From assembly GCA_027080725.1 (NCBI GenBank), contig JALWRC010000064.1:62001-126000 (forward strand): DNA of 64,000 nucleotides. Direction: 5' to 3'. The translations under genes and the position numbers were made by a program. Numbering within the stretch: the first letter of the stretch is position 1; each line of letters opens with the position of its first letter. The DNA comes from Saprospiraceae bacterium (lineage in GTDB: Bacteria; Bacteroidota; Bacteroidia; Chitinophagales; Saprospiraceae). Below are positions 1-9,457 of the stretch, one piece after another. The notes beneath the pieces are model-generated. The model did not search any database, was not told where the DNA came from, and saw only the letters and a program-made list of their open reading frames with translations.

Positions 1-312
1 CCAGAATGCGTAGGATTCTCACCGCAAATAAAGGCAAGAAGTCAGTTAAGTGAAGACGAGGCAAATGAAATGATGTCGATTCGGCCAGTTCCGGCGGATG
101 AATATTTGCATGTAGAATTAGGTGAAGGAGGTTTACCTGGTGTAATTATCGTTACTGATCTCAATCAAAAAGAGGTAGTCAGAGTGGCACCGTTGAATCG
201 TGATGCAACGATTTATACTGGTGGATTGGCAAATGGTCTTTATGTAGTAAGTCTTTATGACCTAAGTGGTAAGCGACTCTCAGTCGAAAAAGTGCAGATA
301 TTGCATAAATAG
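1..312 (+). CDS. C-terminal part of a T9SS-secreted protein
   Basis: The reading frame is open from the first base of the window to the TAG/TAA region at 312, so this is the 3' end (about 103 residues) of a longer gene that starts upstream. The last ~75 residues look like a type A T9SS sorting domain: a PxPADEYLHVEL strand (the usual 'NPxxDxLxV' opening), a middle 'TDLNQKEV' strand and the closing 'GLANGLYVVSLYDLSGKRL' strand followed by a lysine-ending tail. In Bacteroidota such domains are recognised by the type IX outer-membrane translocon and removed or attached to A-LPS. The function of the secreted part cannot be seen. The ATG at 70 is internal, not the true start. Confidence 0.75.
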   Translation, partial: PECVGFSPQIKARSQLSEDEANEMMSIRPVPADEYLHVELGEGGLPGVIIVTDLNQKEVVRVAPLNRDATIYTGGLANGLYVVSLYDLSGKRLSVEKVQILHK

Positions 313-356
313 ATTTCTGAGCAGATCGATTACCTGTTATCATATTGTATAACGCG

Positions 357-385
357 AAGAGCCGGGAAACTTCCCGGCTCTTTTT
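357..385 (+). terminator. Rho-independent terminator after the T9SS gene
   Basis: A strong GC-rich stem AAGAGCCGGGAA pairs with TTCCCGGCTCTT around a two-base loop (effectively a 4-6 base loop) and runs into TTTTT. It lies 45 bases after the stop of the plus-strand gene and before the convergent TonB gene, whose stop is at 429. The reverse direction has no good T-run, so it mainly serves the plus strand. Confidence 0.8.
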
Positions 386-428
386 ACTTTTCTTTCAAAT
401 GGCAATACTTCTGTTCACTTCTCCGTTC

Positions 429-1436
429 TCAATGATACTCGTGTCCTTCAATTCTGTATGTAAATGTCCCACATTCTTTGGTCGGAGCAGAATTGTCAGA
501 ATAGAAGACAGATTGTTCTTTAAATCTCCTTGTGAAATTTCTGATTAGCCTTCGACTTTTAATAGTAGACTTTTTGATACTTCCTCTGGCATAAGTGATT
601 TGGCCTTGACGATTAATGCAAAGAGACAGAACGATAGTCCCTTTGCGCAATTGTAAATCTCTGATGTCTGCACGTTTTTTTAGCCTTCTCTTGAGTGGGC
701 CTTCTGTTTCAAAGTCTCCTTCGGTCATTCCATTTCCCGGGTCTCCCGGTGGCAAATCTCCATCTACTGTGCCGGAACCGGAAGCTTTTCCACCGTGGTC
801 GGCATCTCCTTTGCCCTTGCCGGAAGCCTTTCCACCTTTACCTTCCCCTCTTTCGGGATTGGAGTCATCACCGAGGTCACTTCCTGAACCACTCCCATTT
901 TTAGATGATTTTTCCTCCTTCATAATCTTATCCAAATCGGGTAGCATATCTTCAATGGAAGGACTTTGGGGGACTGTAGTAGGCACGGTAGTAGTCGATT
1001 GCGTCTCAATTCTATCCGGTGTTTCTATTGGGTCGGGATAGCTGGGTTTCTCTATATCTGGTGTAGTAATAACCCGCTCAATAGGCTTTGTCGTAGGAGT
1101 GGGCTTTGGTTTTTGGATGTCGGATACCGGCGTAACTTTCCGCTTAGTCGCATCAGATTTAGTGTTTTTCGGGGCTGGCTCAGGATTGGATTTCTGTGGA
1201 GATCCTGCATTTGACTTGGCATGTGCTTTACCACCGCCCAAATTTTTTGGAGGAGGAATGACCTTTGGCTTTTCAAATTCGATCACCACGGCAAAATTCT
1301 TGTCCCGGTCTAAATTTGTCTTCAAAAGTGGCCATAAAGCGAGCAGCAAAAGCAGACTGTGAATGATGATGGAAATCGTCATTCCTTTGCGTTTATTTTG
1401 TTCTTCTCCGTAAAGAGCTAAAGTTTGTCCAGCCAT
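429..1436 (-). CDS. TonB-like energy transducer
   Basis: 335 residues. A short cytoplasmic N-terminus is followed by one membrane helix (about residues 19-39, IIIHSLLLLLALWPLL), then a roughly 200-residue low-complexity periplasmic linker rich in Pro, Lys, Ser and Gly (including GKGGKASGKGKG-type stretches), and a C-terminal region of ~85 residues with a TonB-C-like pattern (GTIVLSLCINRQGQITYA ... GTFTYRI). This is the layout of Bacteroidota 'energy transducer TonB' proteins, which couple the ExbBD motor to outer-membrane receptors. No exbB/exbD genes are adjacent. The C-terminal domain is short and weakly matching, so the assignment rests on architecture. ATG at 1436 is the first in-frame start before the membrane helix. 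Confidence 0.65.
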   Translation of the reverse strand: MAGQTLALYGEEQNKRKGMTISIIIHSLLLLLALWPLLKTNLDRDKNFAVVIEFEKPKVIPPPKNLGGGKAHAKSNAGSPQKSNPEPAPKNTKSDATKRKVTPVSDIQKPKPTPTTKPIERVITTPDIEKPSYPDPIETPDRIETQSTTTVPTTVPQSPSIEDMLPDLDKIMKEEKSSKNGSGSGSDLGDDSNPERGEGKGGKASGKGKGDADHGGKASGSGTVDGDLPPGDPGNGMTEGDFETEGPLKRRLKKRADIRDLQLRKGTIVLSLCINRQGQITYARGSIKKSTIKSRRLIRNFTRRFKEQSVFYSDNSAPTKECGTFTYRIEGHEYH

Positions 1437-1740
1437 AGTAGGTATTGTTTTTAGTAACTACTCTTGTATAGTCATTTTTGTATTAACGTCTAAGGTGATC
1501 ATAATTAGTATAATTATCAAGCAAACCGAGCTAATGAAGCTATTGGTGGAGCAGAAAAGTGCTGCAATTATGCATAACTGCCACTTGGCAAAGAAGTTCC
1601 TTCGTCTCAAAAGCTTTGCTAAACAGTATTGCAAGTTCACATCATACGCATAAAATGACCATTTAGAGTAGCAAATGTATATATTTTTGTTGTAATATGA
1701 ATGATTTTATTGTTTTTTTAGAGTTGTAGGGAAATGCTTT

Positions 1741-1751
1741 ACCATTTCATG
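1741..1751 (-). repeat. Copy of the recurrent TATGAAATGGT word (10/11)
   Basis: ACCATTTCATG on the plus strand, i.e. CATGAAATGGT on the minus strand, one base from the consensus. It is intergenic, upstream of pyrG. See the finding on the repeated word. Confidence 0.6.
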
Positions 1752-1763
1752 CCATATTCCATT

Positions 1764-1782
1764 TATATTTGTAGTAGCTTTG
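1764..1782 (+). promoter_or_regulatory. Candidate Bacteroidota -7 boxes upstream of pyrG
   Basis: Two overlapping-region matches to TAnnTTTG lie here: TATATTTG (1764-1771) and TAGCTTTG (1775-1782). They sit 110-125 bases before the pyrG ATG and would leave a leader of about 100 bases containing the inverted repeat at 1845-1877. No convincing -33 TTTG is at the normal spacing, so this is a candidate only. The rest of the 1437-1891 gap shows no credible gene. Confidence 0.35.
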
Positions 1783-1844
1783 CATCCCGTAATGAGCAGT
1801 AGATTGTCGGCCTTCCAAACCCACATTTACTGTATGCTTTCATT

Positions 1845-1877
1845 CACCTAAAACCTTATTTTTGATTGTTTTAGGTG
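1845..1877 (+). promoter_or_regulatory. Perfect 10-bp inverted repeat in the pyrG leader
   Basis: CACCTAAAAC (1845-1854) pairs exactly with GTTTTAGGTG (1868-1877) across a 13-base loop. The repeat ends 14 bases before the pyrG start codon, exactly where ribosome access would be affected. There is no T-run after it, so it is not a simple terminator. It may be a translational control hairpin or an operator; the ligand or protein is unknown. Confidence 0.55.
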
Positions 1878-1891
1878 AGAAATACTAACGC

Positions 1892-3511
1892 ATGGCAAAA
1901 TTTATCTTCGTTACGGGAGGAGTATCTTCTTCATTGGGCAAAGGCATTATCTCTGCCTCTTTGGGGAAGTTATTGCAAACTCAGGGCTTTTCTGTCACCA
2001 TCCAGAAATTTGATCCGTACCTAAATGTAGATCCCGGCACGCTTAATCCATATGAGCATGGTGAATGTTATGTTACGGATGACGGGGCAGAGACCGATTT
2101 GGACCTCGGTCACTATGAGCGTTTTTTGGATATCTCCACTTCTCAGGCCAATAACGTAACGACCGGACGTATCTATCAATCTGTTATCCAAAAGGAAAGG
2201 CGAGGGGATTTTCTTGGTAAGACCGTCCAGGTGGTGCCGCATATTACGGACGAAATCCAGCGACGTGCCCAATTATTGGCTGAAGATGGGTATGACATCA
2301 TAATTACTGAGATAGGTGGAACGGTAGGAGATATCGAATCACTTCCCTTTATTGAGGCCGTTCGGCAAATGCGCATGAAGCTGGGGTCTGAGAATTGCCT
2401 GGTCATTCATCTGACCTTGATAGTTTATCTGGCAGCAGCTAAGGAGCTAAAAACTAAACCCACACAACATTCGGTTAAAGAGTTGCTACAAGCTGGGGTT
2501 CAGCCGGATATTCTTGTATGTCGAACGGAGCATCCATTAACTAAAGAGGTGAGAAGAAAACTTGCACTTTTTTGCAATGTGGACAGAAGTAGTGTCATTG
2601 AGGCCATTGATGCGGACACCATTTACGATGTCCCATTATATATGCTGCAAGAGGAACTCAATGTTTCTGTGATTTCTAAATTGAAGCTAACACCAAAATT
2701 CCAAGAGCCCAATCTGGATTCTTGGAAAGCTTTTCTCGCCAGACTTAAGAACCCGATTCACAAAATCCGTATTGGTTTGGTTGGGAAATATGTAGAGTTA
2801 CAGGATGCCTACAAGTCTATCTTAGAGGCATTCATTCACGCTGGTGCCAAAAACGAAACGGAGGTAGAAGTGGTCTCAATTCACAGCGAGCAACTGGAAA
2901 ATGATAATAATGTCAATAAACTCTTGTCAGGCTTGAATGGTATTTTGGTGGCTCCGGGATTTGGCGATCGTGGAATTGAGGGCAAAATAATTGCGGTGCG
3001 ATATGCAAGGGAAAACAAAGTACCCTTTTTGGGGATTTGTCTGGGGATGCAATGTGCTGCTATCGAGTACGCTAGGAATATGCTTGGTTACAAAGATGCT
3101 CACTCTACGGAGATGAATCCCAACACCCAACATAATATAATTGACTTAATGGAAGGCCAAAAGGATGTTGACAAGAAGGGTGGGACGATGCGCTTAGGTA
3201 AATACGATTGCGCCTTAACTAAAGGGAGTTTTGCCTATAATGCTTATGGTAAATCCCTTATTTATGAACGGCACCGGCATCGGTTTGAATTTAATAATCA
3301 ATACCGGGAAGAGTTTGAGCGTCAGGGGATGCGGATATCAGGAGTAAATCCGGAATCGAATTTGGTTGAAATAATCGAAGTTGCAGAGCATCCATGGTTC
3401 GTGGGGGTTCAATTCCATCCGGAGTACACCAGCCGGGCAGAAACCGCGCATCCACTGTTTTGTGCTTTTGTGAATGCTGCTTTGGAGAACAAAAACCACC
3501 AACGAGGATAA
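1892..3511 (+). CDS. pyrG: CTP synthase
   Basis: 539 residues, normal length for the family. It makes CTP from UTP, ATP and glutamine in the cytoplasm, the last step of de novo pyrimidine nucleotide synthesis. The N-terminal synthase half begins with the [13 protein letters not shown] loop (residues 6-18) and carries GGTVGDIES (142-150) and KTKPTQHSV (187-195). The C-terminal class I glutamine amidotransferase half has the nucleophile Cys383 in GICLGMQC and His509/Glu511 in [11 protein letters not shown] at 1892 gives the canonical [10 protein letters not shown] start. The trmH-like gene follows after 11 bases, so the two are probably co-transcribed. A long leader with an inverted repeat precedes it. 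Confidence 0.98.
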   Translation: MAKFIFVTGGVSSSLGKGIISASLGKLLQTQGFSVTIQKFDPYLNVDPGTLNPYEHGECYVTDDGAETDLDLGHYERFLDISTSQANNVTTGRIYQSVIQKERRGDFLGKTVQVVPHITDEIQRRAQLLAEDGYDIIITEIGGTVGDIESLPFIEAVRQMRMKLGSENCLVIHLTLIVYLAAAKELKTKPTQHSVKELLQAGVQPDILVCRTEHPLTKEVRRKLALFCNVDRSSVIEAIDADTIYDVPLYMLQEELNVSVISKLKLTPKFQEPNLDSWKAFLARLKNPIHKIRIGLVGKYVELQDAYKSILEAFIHAGAKNETEVEVVSIHSEQLENDNNVNKLLSGLNGILVAPGFGDRGIEGKIIAVRYARENKVPFLGICLGMQCAAIEYARNMLGYKDAHSTEMNPNTQHNIIDLMEGQKDVDKKGGTMRLGKYDCALTKGSFAYNAYGKSLIYERHRHRFEFNNQYREEFERQGMRISGVNPESNLVEIIEVAEHPWFVGVQFHPEYTSRAETAHPLFCAFVNAALENKNHQRG

Positions 3512-3522
3512 TCCATTACTCT

Positions 3523-4050
3523 ATGAAGAAATTGTCTTTGGAGGCACTGGGTAGGGTAGATGTGGCTACTTTTAAGAAATTGCCCAAAAAGCCCATTGTT
3601 GTCTTACTTGACAATATACGAAGTGGCCATAATGTAGGTGCGGTATTCAGAACCTCGGATGCTTTTTTGATCGAATCCATCGTGCTCACCGGGATTACCC
3701 CCATTCCCCCTCATCGGGAAATCAATAAAACTGCCATTGGGGCTACAGATACAGTAAGTTGGACCTACGAAAAAGATATTCTTTTGGCCATAGCAGCCTA
3801 TAAGAACTTGGGATACCGGATTATTGGAGTGGAACAAACAAATAAAAGTGTTCCATTAGAGATGATTGTAGCACCGCCTGACCAAAAAATTGCTCTGGTC
3901 TTCGGCAACGAAGTCGGGGGAATCTCAGAATGCGTCTTGCCCCACTTAGACCAAGCTGTCGAAATCCCACAGTACGGAACAAAACATTCACTTAACATCT
4001 CCGTCTGTGCCGGAATCATTCTTTGGCATTTTAGCCGCCTATTCGAATGA
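3523..4050 (+). CDS. TrmH/SpoU-family RNA 2'-O-methyltransferase
   Basis: 175 residues from ATG 3523; the open frame runs further upstream inside pyrG, but this ATG gives the usual compact SPOUT protein and has AACGAGGA just upstream in the pyrG end. SPOUT motifs are clear: motif 1 NIRSGHNVGAVFRTSDAF, motif 2 LVFGNEVGGIS, motif 3 IPQYGTKHSLNISVCAGI, which form the knotted SAM site and the dimer surface. The family methylates the ribose 2'-O of tRNA or rRNA. It lacks the N-terminal extension of RlmB-type proteins, so a tRNA target (TrmL/TrmH-like) is more likely, but the substrate cannot be read from the sequence. Confidence 0.88.
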   Translation: MKKLSLEALGRVDVATFKKLPKKPIVVLLDNIRSGHNVGAVFRTSDAFLIESIVLTGITPIPPHREINKTAIGATDTVSWTYEKDILLAIAAYKNLGYRIIGVEQTNKSVPLEMIVAPPDQKIALVFGNEVGGISECVLPHLDQAVEIPQYGTKHSLNISVCAGIILWHFSRLFE

Positions 4051-4083
4051 TACTCCGAAGATGATAGGGGGAGTGAACCGTTT

Positions 4084-4656
4084 TTAAAGGATGCGAATCC
4101 CTAATTTTAGAGCCACCTCCATAGATTTAGGGGCCTTTTTAACTCCTAATACCGGAAATCGAATGTAGCTGAAATCCAGACTTAGTATATAGGCCAGATT
4201 GTCTGATATCCGTCGATCTACTCCAAAAGTAAAACGGGTTTCATGACCGATGATATTCCCTTCAACCCCTTCCAGCCACAGCTGATCTAATAGCAAAGAG
4301 TAACCGATAAATGGCTGCCATGCCGGATTTCCCTTCTTAAGCTCATGACGGACTTTCCAGCCATAATACAAACACCTGGAGTTAGCTACCCCTTTCTTTG
4401 ATGGGACAAAGTACTTGTAACCTAAAGGTACAGTAATATAAGCTTTGCGACCACCCTGATAACCGGATAGCTGCCAACTGTGATCGAGTTCAATGCCCAC
4501 CCCGTCAATGGCAGTGTTCGCAAATGGTACTTTCAAATGGTGATTGTAACTCAGATGAATCGCATAATCCTTTGGTGTACGGTCAAAAGTTTGGGCGGTA
4601 AGTATATGTCCTAAAAAGGATAATACTACCATTAATAAGGTAACTCTTTGGGTCAT
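4084..4656 (-). CDS. Exported outer-membrane-like protein of unknown function
   Basis: 190 residues. A signal peptide (MTQRVTLLMVVLSFLGHILTAQ) is followed by alternating short amphipathic strands with aromatic ends (AIHLSYNHHLKVPF, AYITVPLGYKYF, LAYILSLDFSYIRF, EVALKLGIRIL), ending in a hydrophobic strand as outer-membrane beta-barrels do. No known domain was recognised. It converges with the methyltransferase gene and stands alone downstream of the ccs pair, 59 bases after... it is transcribed in the same direction as ccsA but upstream-to-downstream order puts it after ccsA with a gap of 58 bases. Confidence 0.6.
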   Translation of the reverse strand: MTQRVTLLMVVLSFLGHILTAQTFDRTPKDYAIHLSYNHHLKVPFANTAIDGVGIELDHSWQLSGYQGGRKAYITVPLGYKYFVPSKKGVANSRCLYYGWKVRHELKKGNPAWQPFIGYSLLLDQLWLEGVEGNIIGHETRFTFGVDRRISDNLAYILSLDFSYIRFPVLGVKKAPKSMEVALKLGIRIL

Positions 4657-4714
4657 ATGGTCTGCTGTATTATATAATTTCTAAAAAAGCACGATTAAAA
4701 CGTCTGATAAAACA

Positions 4715-6475
4715 CTATTTTGCAAATTTCCTGAATCGTATAAATGCCAATAAGCTAATAGCTCCAAAAACAAGTGCTGTGATATAAACCGATGAAGGAA
4801 TGGGGGCAGGATCGCCGGAAGCATAAGAGTGCAGGCCGGATAGGTAATAATTGACCCCCAAATAGGTCATAATAACTGTGGCAAATCCAAACAGGGTCGA
4901 AAAATTATAGGCAAATAATCCTCTCACTCCTGGGATAAAGCGCATATGTATGATAAAAGCATACACCAAAACTGTGACAAGTGCCCAAGTCTCTTTCGGG
5001 TCCCATCCCCAATATCGCCCCCAAGACTCGTTGGCCCACACTCCTCCGAGATAGGTCCCGATACTCACCATAACCAACCCTCCTATAATTGACATTTCAC
5101 TTATAGCAGAGAGTTTTCGGATATTGTGAAGCACACGTGTTTTGTTCTTTTCATTCATCAAAATCATTAAAATAAGATTGATCAAGCCTATGATAGCTCC
5201 CAACAATAGAAATCCATAGCTTCCGGCTTCCATCGAGACGTGTATCGTTAGCCAATAGGACTTAAGAACTGGCACCAAGGGCGTGATCTCCGGGTCATAA
5301 TTACTCAAACCCGCCACCATCAGAATGGTGGAAGACAGGATAAGGGCAGCAGCTAAGCTTCCAAGTGCCTTCCTAGCGATTAAAACACCTGCCAGCATGG
5401 TCGTGAATGCAATATAAATCATCGATTCATATCCATTGCTCCAAGGGGCCCTACCGGACACATACCAACGCAGTCCGAGCCCGGCGGTATGAAATAAAAA
5501 TCCTATTACCGCTAACCCAATCATGATTGTCTGTGCTCTTTTGTAGGACTTGCCGGGTTTGAAAACCTTCAGGAAGAAGAGTATTAGTACCGCTATTCCT
5601 AGCAAAGCGTAAAATTTCATAAGGCGATTGAAAACATCACTCTTGTTGAGAAGTATCTCAGCTTTAATCTTATTGGAGGAAGGGATGAGGTCACCGCCAT
5701 TCTCTATTTGATGTTTTCTCAAGTCTTCGATAACTGCATTGGCCGTAGACCAATCACCGGATGAAACGGCCTGTTTTACGACTTCATGATAAACCGGATA
5801 GAACTTTTGGGCAAAAGTAGTAGGAGCAGTGACCCCTTTGGATACCTCATACGTAGAGTGCCATGTTTGATTGGGATCCCCTTCTGCCGGAAATAATCGC
5901 AGCATCCTTTGTGAAAATACCATATTGGCGATGTTGATTCGCTCATCCAATTTTATCAATTCCTTCTCTAATGTTCCGCGATACTGCTTTTCAGTTGCGT
6001 GGGCTTTACGCAATTCCTCTGTAAGTTTGAACTTACCATCCTCACCAAAGAAATCATCGTACGATGCAAGTCCTTCGGGCACTCCTACCAACTCCTTAAT
6101 TTTCGGGTTTCTACCGAGACGAATCAACGGTGTCTTTTGCCACTCTTCAGGGAAAATCATCATCCCGATCAATACTTGAGTTGGAGACATCCCGTAGAGG
6201 GATGTCTGCCTACTCAACTTGCGCAAAATCTCACTAGATAAGGTGTGAACGGGCTTCATTCGTCCTTGGAAGTCCTGTACGATAATCCTACTAAATCTAT
6301 CGGCATGGGATTGGTCTATCAGAGGTATCCGGACTTCATCTTGAGCGTGGACGCCTACCGAAACAAATAGCAAGAGTAGAAATACCAGACTCCGCAAGAC
6401 GAAGGAGAACCTCGCTGTTTTTACGGCAATGCGAGCTATGGTATTTTGGTTACTTTTATTCATCTTCACACGCAT
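4715..6475 (-). CDS. ccsA: Cytochrome c biogenesis protein CcsA (ResC-like)
   Basis: 586 residues. An N-terminal membrane anchor is followed by a soluble periplasmic region (about residues 45-275) and then a block of transmembrane helices with the heme-handling tryptophan motif WGRYWGWDPKETW (485-497). Conserved His residues around it (TIHVSMEAG, FIIHMR, GLHSY) would ligate heme. CcsA with its ResB partner forms the system II synthase that exports heme and attaches it to apocytochromes c. The start ATG overlaps the stop of the resB-like gene by one base (TAATG), so translation is coupled. The cytochrome c at 25426 is a possible client. Confidence 0.93.
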   Translation of the reverse strand: MRVKMNKSNQNTIARIAVKTARFSFVLRSLVFLLLLFVSVGVHAQDEVRIPLIDQSHADRFSRIIVQDFQGRMKPVHTLSSEILRKLSRQTSLYGMSPTQVLIGMMIFPEEWQKTPLIRLGRNPKIKELVGVPEGLASYDDFFGEDGKFKLTEELRKAHATEKQYRGTLEKELIKLDERINIANMVFSQRMLRLFPAEGDPNQTWHSTYEVSKGVTAPTTFAQKFYPVYHEVVKQAVSSGDWSTANAVIEDLRKHQIENGGDLIPSSNKIKAEILLNKSDVFNRLMKFYALLGIAVLILFFLKVFKPGKSYKRAQTIMIGLAVIGFLFHTAGLGLRWYVSGRAPWSNGYESMIYIAFTTMLAGVLIARKALGSLAAALILSSTILMVAGLSNYDPEITPLVPVLKSYWLTIHVSMEAGSYGFLLLGAIIGLINLILMILMNEKNKTRVLHNIRKLSAISEMSIIGGLVMVSIGTYLGGVWANESWGRYWGWDPKETWALVTVLVYAFIIHMRFIPGVRGLFAYNFSTLFGFATVIMTYLGVNYYLSGLHSYASGDPAPIPSSVYITALVFGAISLLAFIRFRKFAK

Positions 6476-7872
6476 TAGTCTATGTGTTTTGAGAGCTTTC
6501 GAAATCGACTGACGCCGCTAAAAAACATGGCTAAGAGCCCGATCGTAAACAGGATATAGCCGACATAACTTATCCATGTGCCCCACCAATCGTGATTGAC
6601 ACTTAAGATCGTCCCTTTTTCATCCTGATCATAAGAGGATTGAAAGAACCTGTACCCATTGTGATCCAGTACATGATTCATGTAAATCTTGTAGGGCTTT
6701 TTTAGCTTCATTGCCGGGTCGAGTAAGATTACATCACTTTCGTAGGAAGCCGGACGCTCGGTTCCGGGATATTTTTCGAGCCTAAAATCCGTAAGTTGAA
6801 GTGCAAACGGCAAAGTCACTGCTCTGGGGCCATAATCCACATATAGTTCGATAGGCCCTAAATCCACTCTTTTTGCTGCGCCATTGTAGGCTTGAGCCCC
6901 GCGGATTGTTACTTCTTTTTGGACTTTGGGCGTAGACAATCTCAATCTCACAGCACCTTCATCCGTGCCATTTAACTTTTTACTGGATGAAAAGCTAACC
7001 AACTTAGCTTTAGGATTGAATTCCTTTATTACAAAGTTAATTCCATTACCTGAGTGTAAGGAACGCAGTTTGGCAGGATACCACTTGCCGGGCATCACGG
7101 TATCCAAAGCCCGCGTTGCCATCGTCATTCGGGTCATAGGGACCCGGGACATAAACAGGAGGGAATCATTGCGATAGTCAAATTGGACTGTTGGGGCAGA
7201 CCTGGAAGTATTATCACCAAATTGGAGTGTTAAGCCGTCTAATCTTCTGGTGGTATGAAATGGCACATAATAGTTGGAACGTCCATTTCTTCCTCCTTGT
7301 ACGACCCACAGCATAGGGACTCCATCGTCCGATGCTTTCATTTCTTCTGTGGGATTGGGAATAAAATCGAGTACTTCCACCTTCAAAGGTATCTTTCCTA
7401 TGATGTAGTCTTTGGCATAACGATTATTGCCCAAAGAAGAAAAGAGTACCGGAAGATGAAAAGCGTACCTCTTCCCATCTTTACTCGCTTTGAAATTGAT
7501 GTAAGCATCCCGCGATTGCAACGTATTGGAGACGGCTCCTTCACGGATATGCATGCTCCCTTCAAAGCCAAAATAACGTGTAACCAAAGCCCCAATCAGT
7601 ATGAGAATGATAGCCGCGTGAAATAGCAACATAAACCACTTCTTACGTTGAAACATCCGGAAGGTGATGATATTCTGAAAGATAGATAAACCAAATAAGA
7701 ACAATAGCCCCTCAAACCAGTGGGTTTTGAAAATGACCTTTTGTGCCGCACTTGTACCGAAATCATTTTCTATAAAGGTCGCCAATCCAATGAGAAATGC
7801 AATCAATAGAATATATGCTCCTCCCGCCCGGGTCGATGTTAACGCGTAATAAAACCTTTTAAGGTTCTTCAT
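6475..7872 (-). CDS. ResB/Ccs1-like cytochrome c biogenesis protein
   Basis: 465 residues, first gene of the two-gene ccs operon. Three N-terminal membrane helices (about 17-35, 50-70, 80-102) flank a short loop, then a large periplasmic domain (about 105-430) with the family's late motif YKIYMNHVLDHNGYRFFQSS, and a final membrane helix (about 435-455). ResB chaperones apocytochrome and shares the heme path with CcsA. In many Bacteroidota the two are fused; here they are separate but overlap by one base. ATG at 7872 gives a short positively charged N-terminus before helix 1. Confidence 0.9.
   Translation of the reverse strand: MKNLKRFYYALTSTRAGGAYILLIAFLIGLATFIENDFGTSAAQKVIFKTHWFEGLLFLFGLSIFQNIITFRMFQRKKWFMLLFHAAIILILIGALVTRYFGFEGSMHIREGAVSNTLQSRDAYINFKASKDGKRYAFHLPVLFSSLGNNRYAKDYIIGKIPLKVEVLDFIPNPTEEMKASDDGVPMLWVVQGGRNGRSNYYVPFHTTRRLDGLTLQFGDNTSRSAPTVQFDYRNDSLLFMSRVPMTRMTMATRALDTVMPGKWYPAKLRSLHSGNGINFVIKEFNPKAKLVSFSSSKKLNGTDEGAVRLRLSTPKVQKEVTIRGAQAYNGAAKRVDLGPIELYVDYGPRAVTLPFALQLTDFRLEKYPGTERPASYESDVILLDPAMKLKKPYKIYMNHVLDHNGYRFFQSSYDQDEKGTILSVNHDWWGTWISYVGYILFTIGLLAMFFSGVSRFRKLSKHID
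7254..7264 (+). repeat. Copy of the recurrent TATGAAATGGT word (10/11)
   Basis: TATGAAATGGC, preceded by GG as in the 13-base form. It lies inside the resB-like gene, where the minus strand reads Pro-Phe-His-Thr. Confidence 0.55.
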
Positions 7873-8007
7873 TATATCAAGTTGTATGAAAATCTAAAAC
7901 CAATGCAAAGAATCAGATAATTGTTTCCCCTTAAATATATGCAATAATAACAAATGGGGTTGCTTAATTGTTGTGAGTTTCAAATAACATCGCAAAAGTA
8001 GGATAAT

Positions 8008-9306
8008 TTACCTTGCCGGAATCTGTTTTATATGCCTGATTTTGACAGGTAGTAAAAAAAGTAACCCAATGACAAAAAACATGGCTAGGGCGAGGATACT
8101 ATACCGCATGTTACCTGTGATTTGGTCGATAATGCCAAAGGCCAATGTTCCCAGAATGATAGACATTTTGTACATAAAGTCCAGGAAACTGAAATAAGAA
8201 GTCATCTCAAGGGTATCTTGGGGCACCAATTTGGCGTATGCAGAGCGCGCTTGAGATTGGATGCCGCCTAACACACTACCCACTGCTATGGCGATATAGT
8301 AAAACATCAATTTCGATTGTACAAAATACCCCGCAAAACAGATAGCAATCCAAATGAGAATCATGATGATTAGTGAGGTCTTACTACCGAGTCTCTTTGA
8401 GACCCACGCAAATAAGTACGCTCCAAAGATGGCGACGATTTGCAAAATGAGAATAATAAAAATGAGCTCATTGGTCTCGAAGTGTAAGACCTTTTCGGCA
8501 AAGGCAGAGGCTAAGAAAATAACCGTTTGCACACCGGCACTAAAGAACAAGAAGGAAAACAAAAAATACTTTATGTCGGCAGATGTCTTTACTTCTGCCC
8601 AAACCAATTTTAATTGCTTAAATCCTTTCATCATTAGATTCCCTTGATTGCTATCAGCAGGGGTATTGTGTGGGAGATATTTAAAGGTGATCTGAGAGAA
8701 CAGGAACCACCATAGTCCGACCAACAAGAAAGAAACCCGTATGGCCAATGTCCCTTCCGGAAGCCCAAACGTAGCAGGTTTCATAATCATCCACAGGTTG
8801 AGTATGAGCAATAGGACACTTCCTATATAACCCCATGCAAATCCCTTGGCACTTACCTTATCCATCCTCTCCTCAGAGACGATCTCTGGCAAATAGGCAT
8901 TGTAGAATACCAAACTTCCCGCATGGCCAATTGTCGCCAGAACAAATGCACCCAGACCGAGCCATAGAGCACTACTGCTATCAAAATAAAACAAAACCAT
9001 ACATGATAGCGCACCGAGTAGGGTAAACCTTTTAAGGTAATACTTACGCCTTCCTTTTGCGTCAGCGATGCCGGAGAGCAAGGGGGTAATGATGGCTATA
9101 ACTAAGTATGAAATGGTAACAGCAAAGGCGTACAGTGCACTGTTGGATACCTTTTGGCCAAGGACAGGGATATACTCATGCGTTATTTTAATAAAGTAAG
9201 GAGGAAATATGGCGGTTGAAATTACTAAGCTATACACTGAATTGGCCCAATCGAATAGTGCCCATGCATTCTCGACTTTTCTGCTGTTTTTTCGTATTTT
9301 ATCCAT
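8008..9306 (-). CDS. MFS transporter, UMF1/Atg22-like family
   Basis: 432 residues with about twelve membrane helices. The opening VENAWALFDWANSVYSLVISTAIFP is the family signature (AWALYDWANSAF), and FYNAYLPEI followed by VSAKGFAWGYIG is the second conserved block. The family resembles the fungal vacuolar exporter Atg22; bacterial members are uncharacterised transporters, perhaps for amino acids or other metabolites. The gene is alone on its strand, divergent from rimK across 151 bases. ATG at 9304-9306 precedes a basic N-terminus. Confidence 0.85.
   Translation of the reverse strand: MDKIRKNSRKVENAWALFDWANSVYSLVISTAIFPPYFIKITHEYIPVLGQKVSNSALYAFAVTISYLVIAIITPLLSGIADAKGRRKYYLKRFTLLGALSCMVLFYFDSSSALWLGLGAFVLATIGHAGSLVFYNAYLPEIVSEERMDKVSAKGFAWGYIGSVLLLILNLWMIMKPATFGLPEGTLAIRVSFLLVGLWWFLFSQITFKYLPHNTPADSNQGNLMMKGFKQLKLVWAEVKTSADIKYFLFSFLFFSAGVQTVIFLASAFAEKVLHFETNELIFIILILQIVAIFGAYLFAWVSKRLGSKTSLIIMILIWIAICFAGYFVQSKLMFYYIAIAVGSVLGGIQSQARSAYAKLVPQDTLEMTSYFSFLDFMYKMSIILGTLAFGIIDQITGNMRYSILALAMFFVIGLLFLLPVKIRHIKQIPAR
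9107..9117 (+). repeat. Exact copy of the TATGAAATGGT word
   Basis: Exact 11-base match inside the MFS transporter gene; the coding (minus) strand reads Thr-Ile-Ser-Tyr. Confidence 0.7.
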
Positions 9307-9457
9307 TGTTACTTTGCTTTTGAGCGGACAAAATAGTTAATATTTCATACTGAGAAAGCTTAATCGAGCTACTTTCACCCAACGGTTTGTCAAAAAGTTA
9401 CTAATTTCGGTTTCTGATTCAATAAGATAATAGCCAATTTGGATAAATGAGAAGAGA

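Noticed and set aside
616-1041. Long plus-strand frame opposite the TonB-like gene
   Set aside because: It is antisense to a low-complexity Pro/Ser/Gly region, which opens the reverse frames by composition.
1458-1640. 60-codon minus-strand frame with a GTG start and hydrophobic segments
   Set aside because: No ATG, no promoter or ribosome site, no recognised family, and AT-rich intergenic DNA easily gives hydrophobic frames.
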